NCBI RefSeq assembly: GCF_015832195.1
Contig: NC_052046.1
Location: forward strand, 17,104,161-17,168,160
Length of the DNA: 64,000 bases
Direction of reading: 5' to 3'
Source of the DNA: Motacilla alba alba
Taxonomy: Eukaryota > Chordata > Aves > Passeriformes > Motacillidae
The translations under genes were made by a program, and so were the position numbers. Below the pieces are notes generated by a model. That model saw only the letters and a program-made list of their open reading frames with translations, did no database searches and was not told the DNA's origin. Positions 46,801 to 61,800 of this stretch are shown here, in pieces; positions within the stretch are counted from its first letter, which is position 1, and each line of letters begins with the position of its first letter.

Positions 46801-49800
46801 CGGCAGTTTGGCACACAAAAACACACCCAGCTTAATAATGTTTCATGGCTCTGCAGTCTGACCTCTACCATATCCACCAGGTCCCTTGTTTTGGTGCCTC
46901 TGCCAGGCAGAGATCCCGAGGGAAACTCCCAAAGGAAACATTACCACTCCTTGGACTAGTAGTAACAAAGGCAGCTCTGATGTGCAGCAAGATAGTGAGG
47001 TTAAAGATGCCCTGCTCTAAAACCACAAAGAAGGCAATGAAACTGTCTTGTGCACAAGTGAAACTGCAAAACTTCCTGAATTAGTTAGCACATATAACGT
47101 TTAGAAACTGAGTCAGAAAAAGTCTACATAGGTTTATTCCAGAGGCTTTAGAGCTTTTTGTTTATGGTTGATTTAAAACACTGGCAACGGCTTTTGGTTT
47201 CAGAGGTACTAAATAAGCAGTCTGAAATAAGATGACTTTTGTTTCACCAACTGATATTTTCCAATTAGCTTCTTTAAAAGAAAACTTTGACAATGTACTA
47301 GCTTCAGATGTTTAAAGTTCAAAACCATTAAGATTACACTGTAGCTAGACACCCCTTTTCCTCTCTTGTACTCAAACACTTAATATTTCTGGGCAAGAGT
47401 CCACTACGAAAACCAACACAACAAGCATTGTTAAGAGCCCTGTCCTTCAAACATGTCATCTGAAAATGCAAAGCATGCTATTCTACAGGAGATACAGACT
47501 AAGGAATTCTTGCCTCCTGTGACAGTATTTTATCCAATAGCTCTGGGGCTATTCCTGTTGGCCGTAAGATGATATTTCCTACCATTATTGAAAGCAACCT
47601 GTTGCCAGCTGAAGGAATTTAGAAGACTAGTAAAGGAAAAAATACCATTATTTAGGTTTATTTTGGAATTCCTATACAATTTTAAATGTGTTCTTGACTA
47701 CTCGTCTTTTTTGTTTCAGGAATCTATTAGCCTAAGGTACATTAAGAATGCCTTGTCCGAGGTTGAAGATTACAAACTTTGAATGCATTCTTATCAGGCA
47801 TAGATAAGTATGCTGTACATGACTGAAAATATTGTGCTTAGGACATGAAGTATTGTCAGAAATACAACTAGGACAAAGTACTGATCCAACTTGCAGATTG
47901 TGCAATCCCAGTGAAATTTCTTTGGCAAAAATGCTGTCTCTTGACTTCTTTTCTAAAAGACATTTTTAAAAAAAATCTTAAAACCCTTTCAAAAAACTAT
48001 GATTGACAATGAAGTATTTCCCAACAGTTCATCAGCACATAAATAATGTCTTCCCAAAGCCAGGAGAATGTAATGTCTATCAGACCAGACAAGCACTTGG
48101 CTTCTTTGTGATCTTACTGCAAGTGCTGATTTGCCGTAAGCCAGCAGTAAAACAGTATAGACAAGTCTCCAAATTCCTACCTTTCACCAGTGAAAGAAAG
48201 GCTAACTTATCCTGATAGAATTCACACATCAGATTCCAAAATATCATTTTCAAAATAGTCATAGAACAATATCCAGTGAAATCAAAGTACCATGAAATAG
48301 AGCTGGCAGTCTTGAAATAGAGCAGTCATGGTCTGATTGTTACTGAAACAACCAATTTTGACATCAAAAAACCAGTGTTTCAGAGGTCTGTGTCTTGCAC
48401 ACCATCAATACCTACCTCACAGATCTTTTCCTATGTCAGAAATAGGGCTTCGTTTTTACAGGAAAAAAACATAGGCTTTAATTACTTCCACTTGGACAAT
48501 ATATTATTCCCAAGTTAGAAGAATGCCTGAAGTAGTAACATAAAACCAGTTTCAGGTCTCAGTTGAGGTTTAAAGTATACTCCTAGTTTCCACTGTACAC
48601 AGTAGAGCTGGACATCATAAAAAGGTCTTAAAACAAGGTAATTTAAGGGCTGTTTTGCTTTCTTGAAACTTAGCTTTGTCACGAATTTCACATGGTTTCC
48701 AATAAAGACAAAGACAGTAAAAAAGTAAAGACACAAGTAAAGACAAGTAGTTCTTAAAAAGGTCGCCATATGATTGACTACAATTTGTCACTATGGTTCA
48801 TTAATGAATGTCTGCATTCTTAAAGAATACCTGGAAAAATAATCAAAGTACGAACAATTCCTACAAGAAGCCTATCAGCTGAATGACTTTGTTATTTTAG
48901 CCAGGATTTCTAAGCCCAGATAAGCAAGACTACAAGAGATTGCCTTGGAGGACTTGACACTGACAACCTTCTATTACTTTCCATGCACAAGGCCAGCTTA
49001 GCCCAGGGAGCAGAGCCAGCCTGACAGGTTATGTTTCTTCAATTAGTAGAAAAATTTAGCATAGTACACAGCACATAAAAGGATCATTTTTCTTGGACTG
49101 TGACTTACAAGAAAGTGTGTGCTTTAAGTAGTAAGTTCTGCTTGGCATTATTTTATAAAGTCCATGACTTCTTAAGGGAATTACTGCACACTGGAACTCA
49201 GTAAACAGGCTTGATGTCTTGTCTTCATTTAATATCTTTGCATGAACACCTGAATGTGCAGAAACTTTAAGACAAACGCAGGAATCTGACAGGGAAATTA
49301 ACAGCCTTGGGAAAGACAAGACTAGGGAACAGCTAAACACATATGGTACAGTGCAGCATTAAATGGTGAGAAATTAAGTAAATGACAGTAGAAAGAGATA
49401 TTCCACAAGAAAGGGCATCCTGTGGAGCTTCAATAGACCTGTCAGAGGCTGAATGATAAGGAAATCTTCCCAACGTAACTACAGAATTATGAAATGATCC
49501 CTTGGAGAAAAACAGAAGGCTCAGCAAAACATTATGCACACTCCCATATCAAAGCAAATAAATACACCCAGCTGGATTAGCCAGCATGTCCTTTCCATCT
49601 TCAAGTTCCCTGGATTCTCCCAGTCTGACTCAAAGCTTCCACTGACATTTGTGTTACCCATTCCATGATCTGGAGGGGAATAAATGCCAGGGTGCTGCAG
49701 CTCAGCATGCCTGTGTTGAGTAAGCCAATGCTTGTGACAAGCAAGCCACATGCTTGTCAGTGAAATACTCCTAGTATTTCAGTGCCATGGTTTAAAGTCC

Positions 49801-52800
49801 TAATTCTACACTCAAGCACCATTTTCTTTAAAGTCAATCTTCTCTGCATTCGACTTGCAGTCAACTTGCTCTCCCAAGATTCACTCTTTCCTCATGTGCT
49901 AGACTTGCACCACTACACCTTAAAAGATCAATGTGGGCTAGGAGTTTTGAGGACTCTGATATTAAGCACTTTTGTCATTACTGCAAAGAAAAGTTGAAAT
50001 AAATACAAAAGCAATTCACCTACTGAACAATATCAGGAACTACTCAGAACTCCGTATTCCCACTTTCTCCACATTTTTCCTTGTCTGATAGTCATTATAC
50101 CCACACTTCAGTACAAAGCCACACATTTACACGCAGGAAAATGTTACCAGAGTCTTTTCAATTCAGTAATCCTCCTCTGGAAAATTTTGTTGACAATTTT
50201 TTCAACAGGAGACCTAACATTTAATAGCAAGTATCTTGCACAATTCCATAATCATATCTCAGGTGAAGGATGGATCCACTCACTCAGCTTTATGCAGCAG
50301 CAGATAGAGAGGAAACTGCTAATGTAATGTAATGATGATTTAATACCGTGATCATGTTTTTGCAGACTTTCCACTTTTTTCCTTTTGCAGTCTATTGCGC
50401 ACAACTGAATTTCCCTGCTTATCATACTGACACAAACCCAATCTAACAGGTTCTAAGAAGAGACAGGTATTTATCTATTTCTAATCACCTTCCTAACCAC
50501 CAGCCTTTGAAACAAACATTGCTGATTGTGTAAGAAACAGGGGTATAAATAAGTTTTCCTCAAGCTCAGCATCAACATGAAGTAGTTTTAATCACAGTAG
50601 AGTACTGCAAGGGTTGTCTTTAAGTGCTAGATTGACCAGATTCTGAAGCTGGTTAAAAGCTTCTGCTGGCATGATTTGATGGGGGTTTGTTTCTTTACTC
50701 TCTGGGAATTGAAGAAATTAACTGACAATACACTCAGGTGTGCAGATATTCTGTAAATTTTATTTGAACAAAAGCATTACACACTGATGGAACAACCTAA
50801 CAGAGCAATGACTACCTAAACTAGCTATTTTGCATCTGACTGGAGAAGTTTATATCAGCAGCTACCAGGGAAATACACTTGACTGTAAAATAATCAGTAA
50901 TAAAAAAATTTCATACTGTTACTGTTGTTTTGTTTTTTTTTGTTTTAAAATAAGCAGCAGTCAATCTGCATGTGAACTTCCAAGTATTTTTTTTAGCAAA
51001 GGAGCAAGCAGTTACCAAATCCTGTCATTCATGCCACACAAAAACATGTACCTTTTGAGCTTTCAATATTCCAAAGTCCAACAAAATTCCATGCTGCCAT
51101 TTCCTCATGCACATTGTAAAACCATTACAAAACAAGTTATCTTTCAACAGTTTTGATTTTATCATTCCATTTAACTCAATGCACAAAAGTAAAGTTTAAC
51201 TTTCCATTACATTTCCAGATAGCCTCCTCCAATAGGAAAGAAAATAAAAATTGGGACTTGGTTTACTTCTCTTCGTAGTAATTCCATCTCGGGAAAAGAC
51301 TAAAAGTGAAAATTGCAGCAAGGGGTAGTGAAACCAACATTTCTAAAGACTAGTAGTTTGCTCTCACATGCACTAGATCACTCCTATTCCATTTATTATG
51401 TCTGCATAACTTACCCACATAATAAGTTTTTGATTGGCAGTAGTGTTATTTTACATACAGGGAATGAAGACAGAAAATTATAATCTCCTCCATTAAATCA
51501 GGGATTTATGTGCTATTCCTTCTTTAAGGAACTGCTTTGGGTAAGAAGTACTTGACAAGTATGCAGAACACATACTTCAGCAGATTCTTGTAATCTTCAA
51601 AGGGGAAAAGGAAAGGAGGCAGTGGGAGAACAGTTAAGGGGATACCTGTTCCTACAGTACTATGTGGCTGATTCAGTTATACATACCCCAAGTTTTATAT
51701 TTTGAGACTTTTCCCTCCTGTTACCTTAGATATAAGTTTTGCAAACCAGTGAAATTCTGTGAATGAGAAGCATTCTGTGAACCAAGTATCTACCTGCTTG
51801 GTTAGCCACAGCTAGCTTCCAAATAATTTTCAGGTTGCACTAAACACAGGTATGTATTTTGATTTCAAATGACCTTAAGCATGATAAGCTACTGAAAGAG
51901 ATGTCAAGCCCAGCTTTGTCTGAAAACCATTTAAGGGGGGAGGAGTTCTGGTTTCAGTCACAAAAATGAATTTTATCTATCACTACTCAAAAGGTCCAAT
52001 TCACACTAAGGCAAAGGACATGTAAGCTCAGAAACAAGATGCAGATTGCAGAACTGCACCTCACTTGATTAGAGCATGTTCACTTTTCAGATTCAATTCT
52101 CCCTACCACCACTCAGTTTCTTTTGCAAAGCAGTTCCTTTTGCTTCCAGATCAAGTACAGCCCCATTTCAACATGCACTGCCAGCCTAGAAGCTTCTAAG
52201 GCTTAAATATTTGAAGGCTTTTATTCACAACCATGGCTCATTTTTCCTTCCATGTAAAATTATGTGTAGTTGCCCTGACTAAACTTCTTCTCAAACTTCT
52301 CAAATGTGATGAATAATTTCACTAGGTCTGTAAGTGTTCCAAACCAGCCATGTTATATCTTGAATAGTAATAGCGTAAGGCTGAAAGCAGTGCTTAAGAA
52401 AAAAGCTGCAGTATCTGAACAGTAGTACATGCGTGGACTTCTATTCCTTTCAATGGGCTTGGTATCCAAGCTTCTTCAGTAGTTTTCTGTGGATTTTTTT
52501 TACATGTACATTTTCAGAAGTGAAAACTAGTAGATCAGCCTCTGATGAAAACTCCTATACATAGAAATTGCAGAAGTGTCGAGCACCTCACAGGTTGAAA
52601 GCTCCATAAAAGAAATAGTCAATACTATATACAACATACCAGTATGCCCCTAGTAAACACATAGTAAGTCTCTGGTACATCAAATTTCTGATTCATGATG
52701 CTGATGGAAACTACCAGACGAGAAGTAATCCATTTAGTTATGCTTGAATTATTAAGTGTAGTTTGGTTTTCAACAAAGCTTTAAGAAGTTTCAAAACACA

Positions 52801-55800
52801 ATATTGGTACATTCTATAGAAGCCAAGTAATTTTAATGCAAAATAATACTTCACTATAGAAATACTCCCAGTAGTGACAGTCAGGGAGACACATAAGGAG
52901 AGGGACAGAAAGGTCATTTAATAGAGATGGGTTCACTTAAAGCAAATGTTCAGACTTTTGACTTAAGTTTAAAAATTCCAGAGCAAACCAGTTGCTATGT
53001 AATCAAACAAGGGAAAACAAAAGCATTCATTTAAATAGAAGTAAATAATGCATAAGCCTTGGGAGTTTTGCAAAGGTTTTTTGGGCTTGTAGTTGTTTTT
53101 TGTTTTAACACAGTTACAGTTTTGAAGGGATACACGGAACAGACAACCTAAGAGTTTCACAAGTTTGGTTGAACTTCAAACAAAGTTATATGGGTCAGTC
53201 CCATACCAGCCATCTGGCAGGGGCGCCCTGCTTCTTGGAACTGCTCAGTGATTTAACTGCACTCACAGCTCATGCAGGGCTACAACCAGAGGAGATATGA
53301 ACAAAGCTGACAAATTCCTGGCCAATGATTGGTAAAGGGCACCACCTTGGCAATTGTGTTGAAATAAATTATCAATGTCAAAACAGTCAGCTCTAATTTC
53401 CTAAAAACTTCCTTTGAACATTACATTTTGAATTTGCAATGGCTGACTACACATAGCTTGTTTTGAGCGCAGTCAGCATAGGAGCAGTACATCAACTGAA
53501 GCAGGGAACTATTTTTTCCTTTAGACATCTGAGTTGTAATATGAATCTGTACATTAGTAATACAATTATAATTATGAACCTTGACAGCTGCATTATCCGT
53601 TACCACAACAGAAAACTGACAGACTGAAATTAGAGAGCTACAAATATCTGAAGTTAAGTTTAACTTAAAAGGAAGTGTTTCACACACATACACATACTTG
53701 CTAGCTGTGCAAGTGTGCTTTTGGGGGCCAAAAAAGCTCAGACTGCACAGAGTGTCTCTGAAGTAGTAGCCTTCTACAATATGGTATAATATTTACCACT
53801 TCAGGTTCAAAGGTTTAATTTCTATGCAGGTGCTTAGTGAGCTGCCCAGGAAGGGCAGTTTCCTGGACAGATTACTGGATCTGCTTTGTCATGAGGTTTT
53901 CAGTGTTGCCTCCAACCCAAAACTCTGAAATTTTAGGTCCCACTGCAACATCCATATTCAGCAAAAGGAGCTAAAAAAAGTAATATCTAACAAAAATGTC
54001 TACAAGTTAGTTACTGCATTACTGTGACAAACCTCCACTGCTCAGCTAAAATGTAGTATTGCTTTCAAGAAAAATTTGTATTAAATTCAGAAAGTCTAAG
54101 CGGGTAGATAAAGGAGAATTATATATAGGGAAAAATATTACACCGTACAAGAATTTGTACCGAGGAGAATTACTTTGACCAGTGTTAAAGCAACAAGGTA
54201 CAACAAACTGTACTGCAAACTGCAACCAAATTTAGCATCATTAGAAGAGAAGGCCACTATCAACCTGTGTGAATATGCCGACATTCAGTCAATTTTCTGA
54301 ATATTTATACCATGCTCTGTTCCTCCTTCATATTCACCCATCCCACTAAGGGAAAACATGGATTTTTGAAAACAGTAAATAATGATTTTGTATTAACTTC
54401 ATTCTAAAGCTCTGAAATATTAAAGCATGATCTCCAAATTAGTTAACAACATGACTCAAACTTCAGCTACAGAAGACCTTAACAACAAATTCCTTATAAT
54501 ACATACTAGAGAAGATAATTACAGAAACCACTTTAAGTACATCCACTGTCCATACCCATTTGCAGATCACCCACACTACTGCTATGTGCTCAGAAACAGA
54601 GGTTAAGCAAAACACAGTATGTATGCACACAAGCACTGCATGCACACACACTTAACTGCTCAGTTAGAAACTTGCCATCATACCTAAAACTGTTTGCTTA
54701 AAGGGCTAGTCTTTCAAAGGACTGTTTAGACATATTTTCACATCCTTCACTAGAAAAGATCTGGACTTTTACTTCCCACTCCCAGCTTTGCAGTGTATTG
54801 ACTAAGGAAGAATATGTTATGCTTACTGCCTCCCATCTGCTACTGTTCCATGTTTAAGAGCAGGATACTTAAGCATTTTGCACTCCTGGAATAACAAGGC
54901 TGCTTGGTTTCCATGATAAGTACAGATCCCTGCTGAGTAAGTATAATTGCCCTACTTTCTCCATTTTAAAGGGCATACAATAATTGGGGGGTGAGATGTT
55001 TGCTACATGCATCTTCTTGCCCCAGTGAATACTGCCCCTTCCACTTTCCGAAACAGAAACCTGAACTGTCTCCTTGTACAACACTGTAACTGCATTGTTA
55101 TGGAAGTAGTATCAACATATCAGTTCCAAAATGTGAAATAAGGTTTGGAATTGCATTCCTGAAGACTAAGTTTTATTATATTTTTTAAAAACCCCAAAAA
55201 CTGGACCCAGCAATTACCCAGGTTTGAAATTCAATCCAGATTTTTCAGTTGCAGTCCGAAAGGACAATAAAACTCCATCACAAGGGGACATCTGGCATTT
55301 ATAAGATCAAGATCTTATATACGAATGTAACAGAAAGCCCTCATTTCTGCATCTCTAAAGAAGAAGCAAAACAAGCAGCAATACCTCAACAGTAGAAGTT
55401 TTAAGAGACAGGAAGGACTCCAAATCTATACCTTAAATGAGAGCTCAATAAGTAAACTTCAGAGGAAAAGTTAGTGAATTGAAGGTTTCAAGAAATTAAA
55501 CCATATGTTGACCCTTCTCCATTTAACTCACCATAAGGTACAGCTGGAGAGGCATTGCATTTGCATTAAAGTGGGTCAGGAATTAGAAAGATCTTTTCCA
55601 GCCTCCCAGGTCTTCATGCTTAGCAGCAAAGTTCAGCGACAACAGGAAGTATCCAGCCACAGAGGATCTTACCAGAATTAATAAAAAACAAGACAAGCCC
55701 ATGAGTCCATGAGACACACATCCAGTGGTGCTGAAGAAGGCAGATGATGCCATGATGAGACTGTCTAGATGCCTCTAAAAAGCCATGCAAAGGAGCCAGC

Positions 55801-58800
55801 ATCTCCCTCTGATTGTTAAAAAAATGGATGAGTATTCACAGGGCTTTGTCAAAACTCCACAACTACCTCCACATTAATGAAACATTTAATCCATTCTTGC
55901 CAATCACTGTAACATCTCCACAGTCTTCAAGATGATGCGGACATTATAACAATGGGGGGAAGGTAACTAAAAAGATATACTCAGAAGAAAATGATCTTTT
56001 AGGAGAAACACGAGAAGTCAGCATATTTACTTGCTGGAATAAATAATACTTTTTATGGTGACATTTTAAAAAGCTTTTTTAAAAAACAGCTTTCACCATC
56101 ATTGGTATAAAAATACTTACCTCATGTTAATCCAAAACTATGAAGAATAACTTCATAGCCTAATAACCAGGTATCTGAATTGATTCTTAAACTTGTATCC
56201 ACTAAGTGGATTTGTCCCAGTTAGTCTGTTTCAGGGACTTACATACCCACTATGGCACAACAGAAAACCAGGAGGAGGAGGAAGACAAGGAACACATAAA
56301 ACAAAAGCATTTTGCTTTCAAGGGTTGTCAATTAAACACTCCATTAGCAAATTTGTTTCTTATTCCTTACTGAAAATAGACATTGTAAACTTTTTTTCCT
56401 ACATTATTACTGCAGGAAATTATTTTAAAATGAGAAAATTAAAAGAAGTACACTTTAAAGTTCTAGGGAGGCATCACTTGCATGAGCACTAACTAGTACA
56501 TTATTACATCCTAAATATATTATCATCCCAGTGAAATTATTCAGCAGACACTGAGTAAGAACACAGCATACTTCATGCCACAATACTTATTTTTAACATT
56601 TTGTGGATAAAATATAAGTTTAAATAGTATCAGCTTCAATATACCTGACTTTACAAAAGGCTTTAAAATGCAGTTTGTACTGCAAAGTTCATAAAATTAT
56701 ATATATTTATACACACTCAAAGTGACAGCACAATCCTAAATTAAGTTCTAAAAATACTGTAAGCTCTATATAATACCTGCTACATTGTTTGAAAATTAAA
56801 TAAGACTAATTCAAATATTCTTTGAATCACACACAACTTGTCAATACCAGAAGTTTGGTTTGGGGGCTCTTCATAGATTTTGTAGAGTTTTTGTTCAGTT
56901 TTGATTCTTTCTTTGCTGGGAAGACTTATGGGGCTTTGTTTGATTTTGTTTTAGTTTTTATTTCTTGTAGAAAGAACTTAATAAAACTGGAGAAAAACAC
57001 CTATCATCATTACTCAGTTCTCAATCACCTCAAAAAACATATCAAGAGAACCTTTATTTAAATCTTTAAATTTAATCTTTTTGAGATTAAATTTTACAAC
57101 CAAGAGTAAATACTCATTCTTTGCTTAAGATGACAATTAACACTGACCTCTACCAGGTTCAGGTCGATCTAGTCAAGTGTGTTCCCTGGATTCCAGATCC
57201 CGCTTCCGGGAGACTGAATACTTATCTACACAAAGGCAATCAATGTTGAATTAGCAATTCCTGATTGCCAAAATGAGTTGGGAGCCACCAGTTAATATTG
57301 CTACACCATGGTTCAGTACATCCCAATGATAGAGTCAAAAGGCGCACTATCACTGTCTTGAAATCTTGAAGCACAAAATATTTCAGCTTAACAGAACAAA
57401 CACCTTACAAAGTTGTCTCTTTTCCCCCTCTGCCAGATAAATAAGTCTATTTCAGACCAATCAAGTGTTTGCATACTAGAGGAAAAGAGCAGCTCTTGAT
57501 GTTCTCCTTTGTTACTCAACTAGACTCTCAAGCCTCACTGTTCACACGCTCATTTCAGACAACCAGCAACTATGGCAAAGTATCCTCACCAGAGGAATAC
57601 TGAAATACTAATTCAGAGCTGCTGCGGAACATCTGTGGTTTCTGTTCAGTCTTTTGGATGCAGGAAAACTAACAAACAGGACGTATGGCAATCTGCCATG
57701 GACTGGTTAGAGCAGACAGGTTTGGGAAAAATGCCTTAGCTAACAATAACCAAGGTAGAAGCCATCATGTCCTATCTACCTACTTCTCCTTGAGAAATTT
57801 GGGTATTTTGCCAATCCATTCAAGGCCAGGCAAAGGTATGGAGTGAAAAGCCAGAAGAAAAGGAAGAGGAGCAAAAACAAAAGCTGCAAAAGCCAAAGAG
57901 ATTAGAGATTAGTAAACACTGTTCACTCACACCACCACTTTATCAGGGTTATAGCCTGGCACACCTATCTATTTTACTGAGCCCTGCTTTGCCTATATGA
58001 AAGGGGAAACAGCCAACTGACTAGTTATTATCTTTATAGGTGTTAAGGAAAGTACCCTAAAGGCAATTCAGCAGCACTAAAGTATATACCAGTACACTAA
58101 AAGTGACATGCTAATTGCAAGCACCAGTGACAACAGAACACCATGACTTTGATCTCCCTTCATTTGTAGACACTAAAACTTGTGCTTCTATATCAATTTT
58201 AATTTACCGTAACTAAAACAAGCCAGGTCAGGCATCTTTGAGTTACTGCTCTTAATATTTATTTAGAAGGAATACGACACGGCTCTACACAAAACCAGCT
58301 GACAGCGAACCTAGAAACATCTCCATAAAAGCTTGAGTTGGCACTTCAGTACAAGTCATTCGCCTCAGGAAAGTGCCATTCAGTAGCACATTGCAAGCTT
58401 CTGTGTCTAGCTTAAATTAAATGACAAACACCGCCTGAGGAATGGATTGCTTACAAAGAGGCACAGAAAAAAAGTACAAATTAATATTTAACTAGAATTT
58501 TTTTACATAACTAGTGATTGTCATGCATATTTTAGAGATCTTTAGGTGCTAGAAACTTGGATGTATATGTGCCCACTCTTACATGCATCTTTTAACAAAT
58601 ATAAATCAGATTTACTAAGCACACTAAGATCCTCTGATTACTGTTGCTGGCTCAGCAAAGCAAAGTGCATACATACTATAATAGCTGTCGGGGAGAGCCT
58701 AAGGTATTTAAACCTGAAAAGGAGTGCCTTCAGCATGATATATAGCAAACGAGATGCTTCAGTCCGCAAAAATTGTTTTATTAACCTCAGGTCAGTAATG

Positions 58801-61800
58801 TGAAACTGTTATAAATAACTAAGTAGATGTCAGCTTTTGCTATTATGTATCAGCTTTTGCAAATTATTATTAACAATTATGATACAGTGCAGTTTGTAAT
58901 CACATTTAACTGCTTTTGATATAGTAAAATTTGTCAGCTTTTTGTGGCCAATGCTCTGGCCCCTATGTAGCCTGTATTCTCAGAACATCATTTATAGATT
59001 ATATTTTAGTTTGTGAACAGTATGATAAACATACATTATAGTTTTAGCTTTCACAAAATGTTAACTTTTACAGAAGTAGCTGCAGCTGTGAAATAATGAC
59101 TAAGGCTTCTATTTTTGTAACTAAGTGACAATAATGAGAATATTCAGATACATTTGTAAAACAGCTAATGTTGATTGAAAGTACTTGTAGAAATAACTAA
59201 AACTGTCTGCATAGTCAGGTAATACTCAAGGAATGGATGTGATAAGGATTCCTGCCATCGACCCTTTGACTATCAATAACTGTTGCCCGCTGAAAACATG
59301 AAACGGGGGCCGTGGGAAGGAAGGGACACATGACTCTCAAAAAGACAATACACATTACTGCACGTACTCTAAAAAGCAAGCCAAGGGTTGAACCAAGCTA
59401 AAGAATTCCCAGAACATGTAAATTAGTTCAAAGAAATGTCTGAATATGTATATTTTAATGAATATGTATCTGACCAATGCAATGGGAAAGGTATATAAGA
59501 AGAGTTGTTACAACTAACTGGTGTGCCTCTAGCTATGGCTATGCACCCAGCACTGTTTACTGTCCCTTCTATCCCTTATTAAACCTTTAAAAAACTTTTA
59601 AAGAGTGAAGCTTGTTTCTCACAGAAACCTTTGCAAAACTAACTCATGGGCACTTTACTCATTTAGACAACCCATCCTAAATCCATTGATTTATATTCCC
59701 GATAAAGCAAGCATGTATTGTAATACTGTTGCTGCCGCTGAACAATAAAAACCAATTACTGCTCTTCTCTCATGCCCCCATGTTATACCACAGTAAACAT
59801 TTACAATGAGTTGGAAACATCAGTTTACATGAAACAGTACTGGGACATAATATGCAATATGTTTGCCTAAAAGATTCTCAACCTCCAACCATAAAACTTA
59901 TGGGCTTCCAGAAACACAGGCTGTTTTCTTGAGGTTAGTCTTCCAGAAGTTCCTGCAAGTGGTGTTTTGAACCCACACTGAACCAAACACACAAATCCCA
60001 GTACTATAAAGAACTCATACAGCTTATTGCTTAATCTTCACGTAGGAAAAAATAAACTACTTCAAATGTTTCTTCTTCTAGTTTTACTGTTAAGGAAGAA
60101 ATGGAAGCACTGACTGATTACCTAAGTTCTGTACCATTTCCAAAGTATACTTTAGAAGCTTCCATCTTACACCCATCCCTTCAACACACACACACATTTA
60201 TTCTATGTCAGAACAAGAAGTCTAATCTACCCAGGGATGCTCCATACTGAAACTATTTTATACTTTTGATTAGTAAAAGAATCATAAGAAAAAATGACAA
60301 GGGAAGAGATAACTGATCACAAAATACAATACTGAATAATGGAAGCACACAAGGAATTTTTACATTGTTCTCATTGTTTTCAATGAAAAAAAAATTAGAT
60401 TTGTCTTTTTGACAATCAAGCATGAATCTTTTAAAACATTCAAATGCAACCTCAAGTTTTGCTACTATAGAGGACTAATAGGTTCAATTTAGAATGTATG
60501 ATTTTACATGCAACACTATGACTGTCCTGTTTTCATTCTGCCTCTACATTTCTACCTGCCTATCTGATCTATGCAAACCAAAGTAGATGGTACTAGGTGT
60601 GCCACTAAAAATTTTGCCAACTGATATAGAAATTAATCTCTGGGTTACAGCTTGAGAGACTACTGACCTCTTCCAGCTTCCTGTAAAAAACTCCCTGCAA
60701 TTCACCTCTCTCCTCTTAGTGGGCTATTAACTGAAAGGTTAATGCCCTTGGGCACTTGGCCTCTGTGTGGGCACAGGGCCCAAGACCGCAAAAAACCCTG
60801 GAAGATTTACTGGATCACTGCATCCAGGTCATACACCTCTACAGGACAATATCCCACTTAAAGCTATCCTACGCTTCTTTGACCGCCTACTACCTTCTTG
60901 TTTACAGCTTCCTGTGCCTCATCTGACAGCAAAAGCCCCACAAGCAAGTACATGCTCAAGTGAGCACTTCAAGGCAAGCTCTGACCACAGAGGAGAGCCC
61001 TCTCCCATCACTCTGCAGGGGAAACAGTAGCAATAGAAAAGGGAAACATGACAGTAGCAGGAAATACAAATCTAAGAGCTGATCAGGAAAGAGATTACAG
61101 AAAAAATCTTGCTTCCAATATAGAAGTCTGAGATGTCAAAATACATGGAAGAATACAAGGTAAGCAAGCACTACGTCATTGCTCCCCCCCATTCCATTCT
61201 CATACACAAAAAAAAAAAAACCCTGTTTTTTGTTTAAGCATAAGTTAACTCTTGTTTTACCAGCATCTCCAAAAGACTATCGTCATCCAGAAAGACTATC
61301 ATCCAGCATCACCCAGAAAGACTATTTCAGGACCATTTCAGTCATCACAAGCAATTCAAATTTTCTCCACACTCCTCTTTACACTTTAGAAGCACTTTTA
61401 GACTCCTGAGGAAGTAAAACTAAATACTTGGAGGTGGCTGGCACTTGCTCCGTGGGACATAGCAACTTCTCTAAGAAGCCACCCCTGTATCCCTGTTGTA
61501 GCGCACTAAATAGTTATTCAGTTGTTGTATTGCACTGGGTGATTTGATGTTATGTCACATGGACTGTCCCTTTTTCCCCTCATATGGTATGTTCCTCATT
61601 CACTCCTCTGGTGGTCTGTGCCCTTGTAACCCCCTCCCCTTGCCCCTCCTCAGTGGTGTCCCATTGGCTGTGGCCCTCCGTCCCTGCCCCCATTCCCTCA
61701 GGTATAAATGTCCTCTGGGATTGGCCCACTTTCTCTTTTCCACCTGGGTGGTCTGCACACTTTGGTGTCCCTTTCCAACCAAAAAACAAGACACTATTCC

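Noticed and set aside
53860..53935. Possible + strand CR1 3' end (TTGCCTCCAACCCAAAACTC)
   Set aside because: Only about 20 bases resemble the CR1 terminus. The upstream sequence does not follow the consensus and no terminal ATTCTATG repeat is present.
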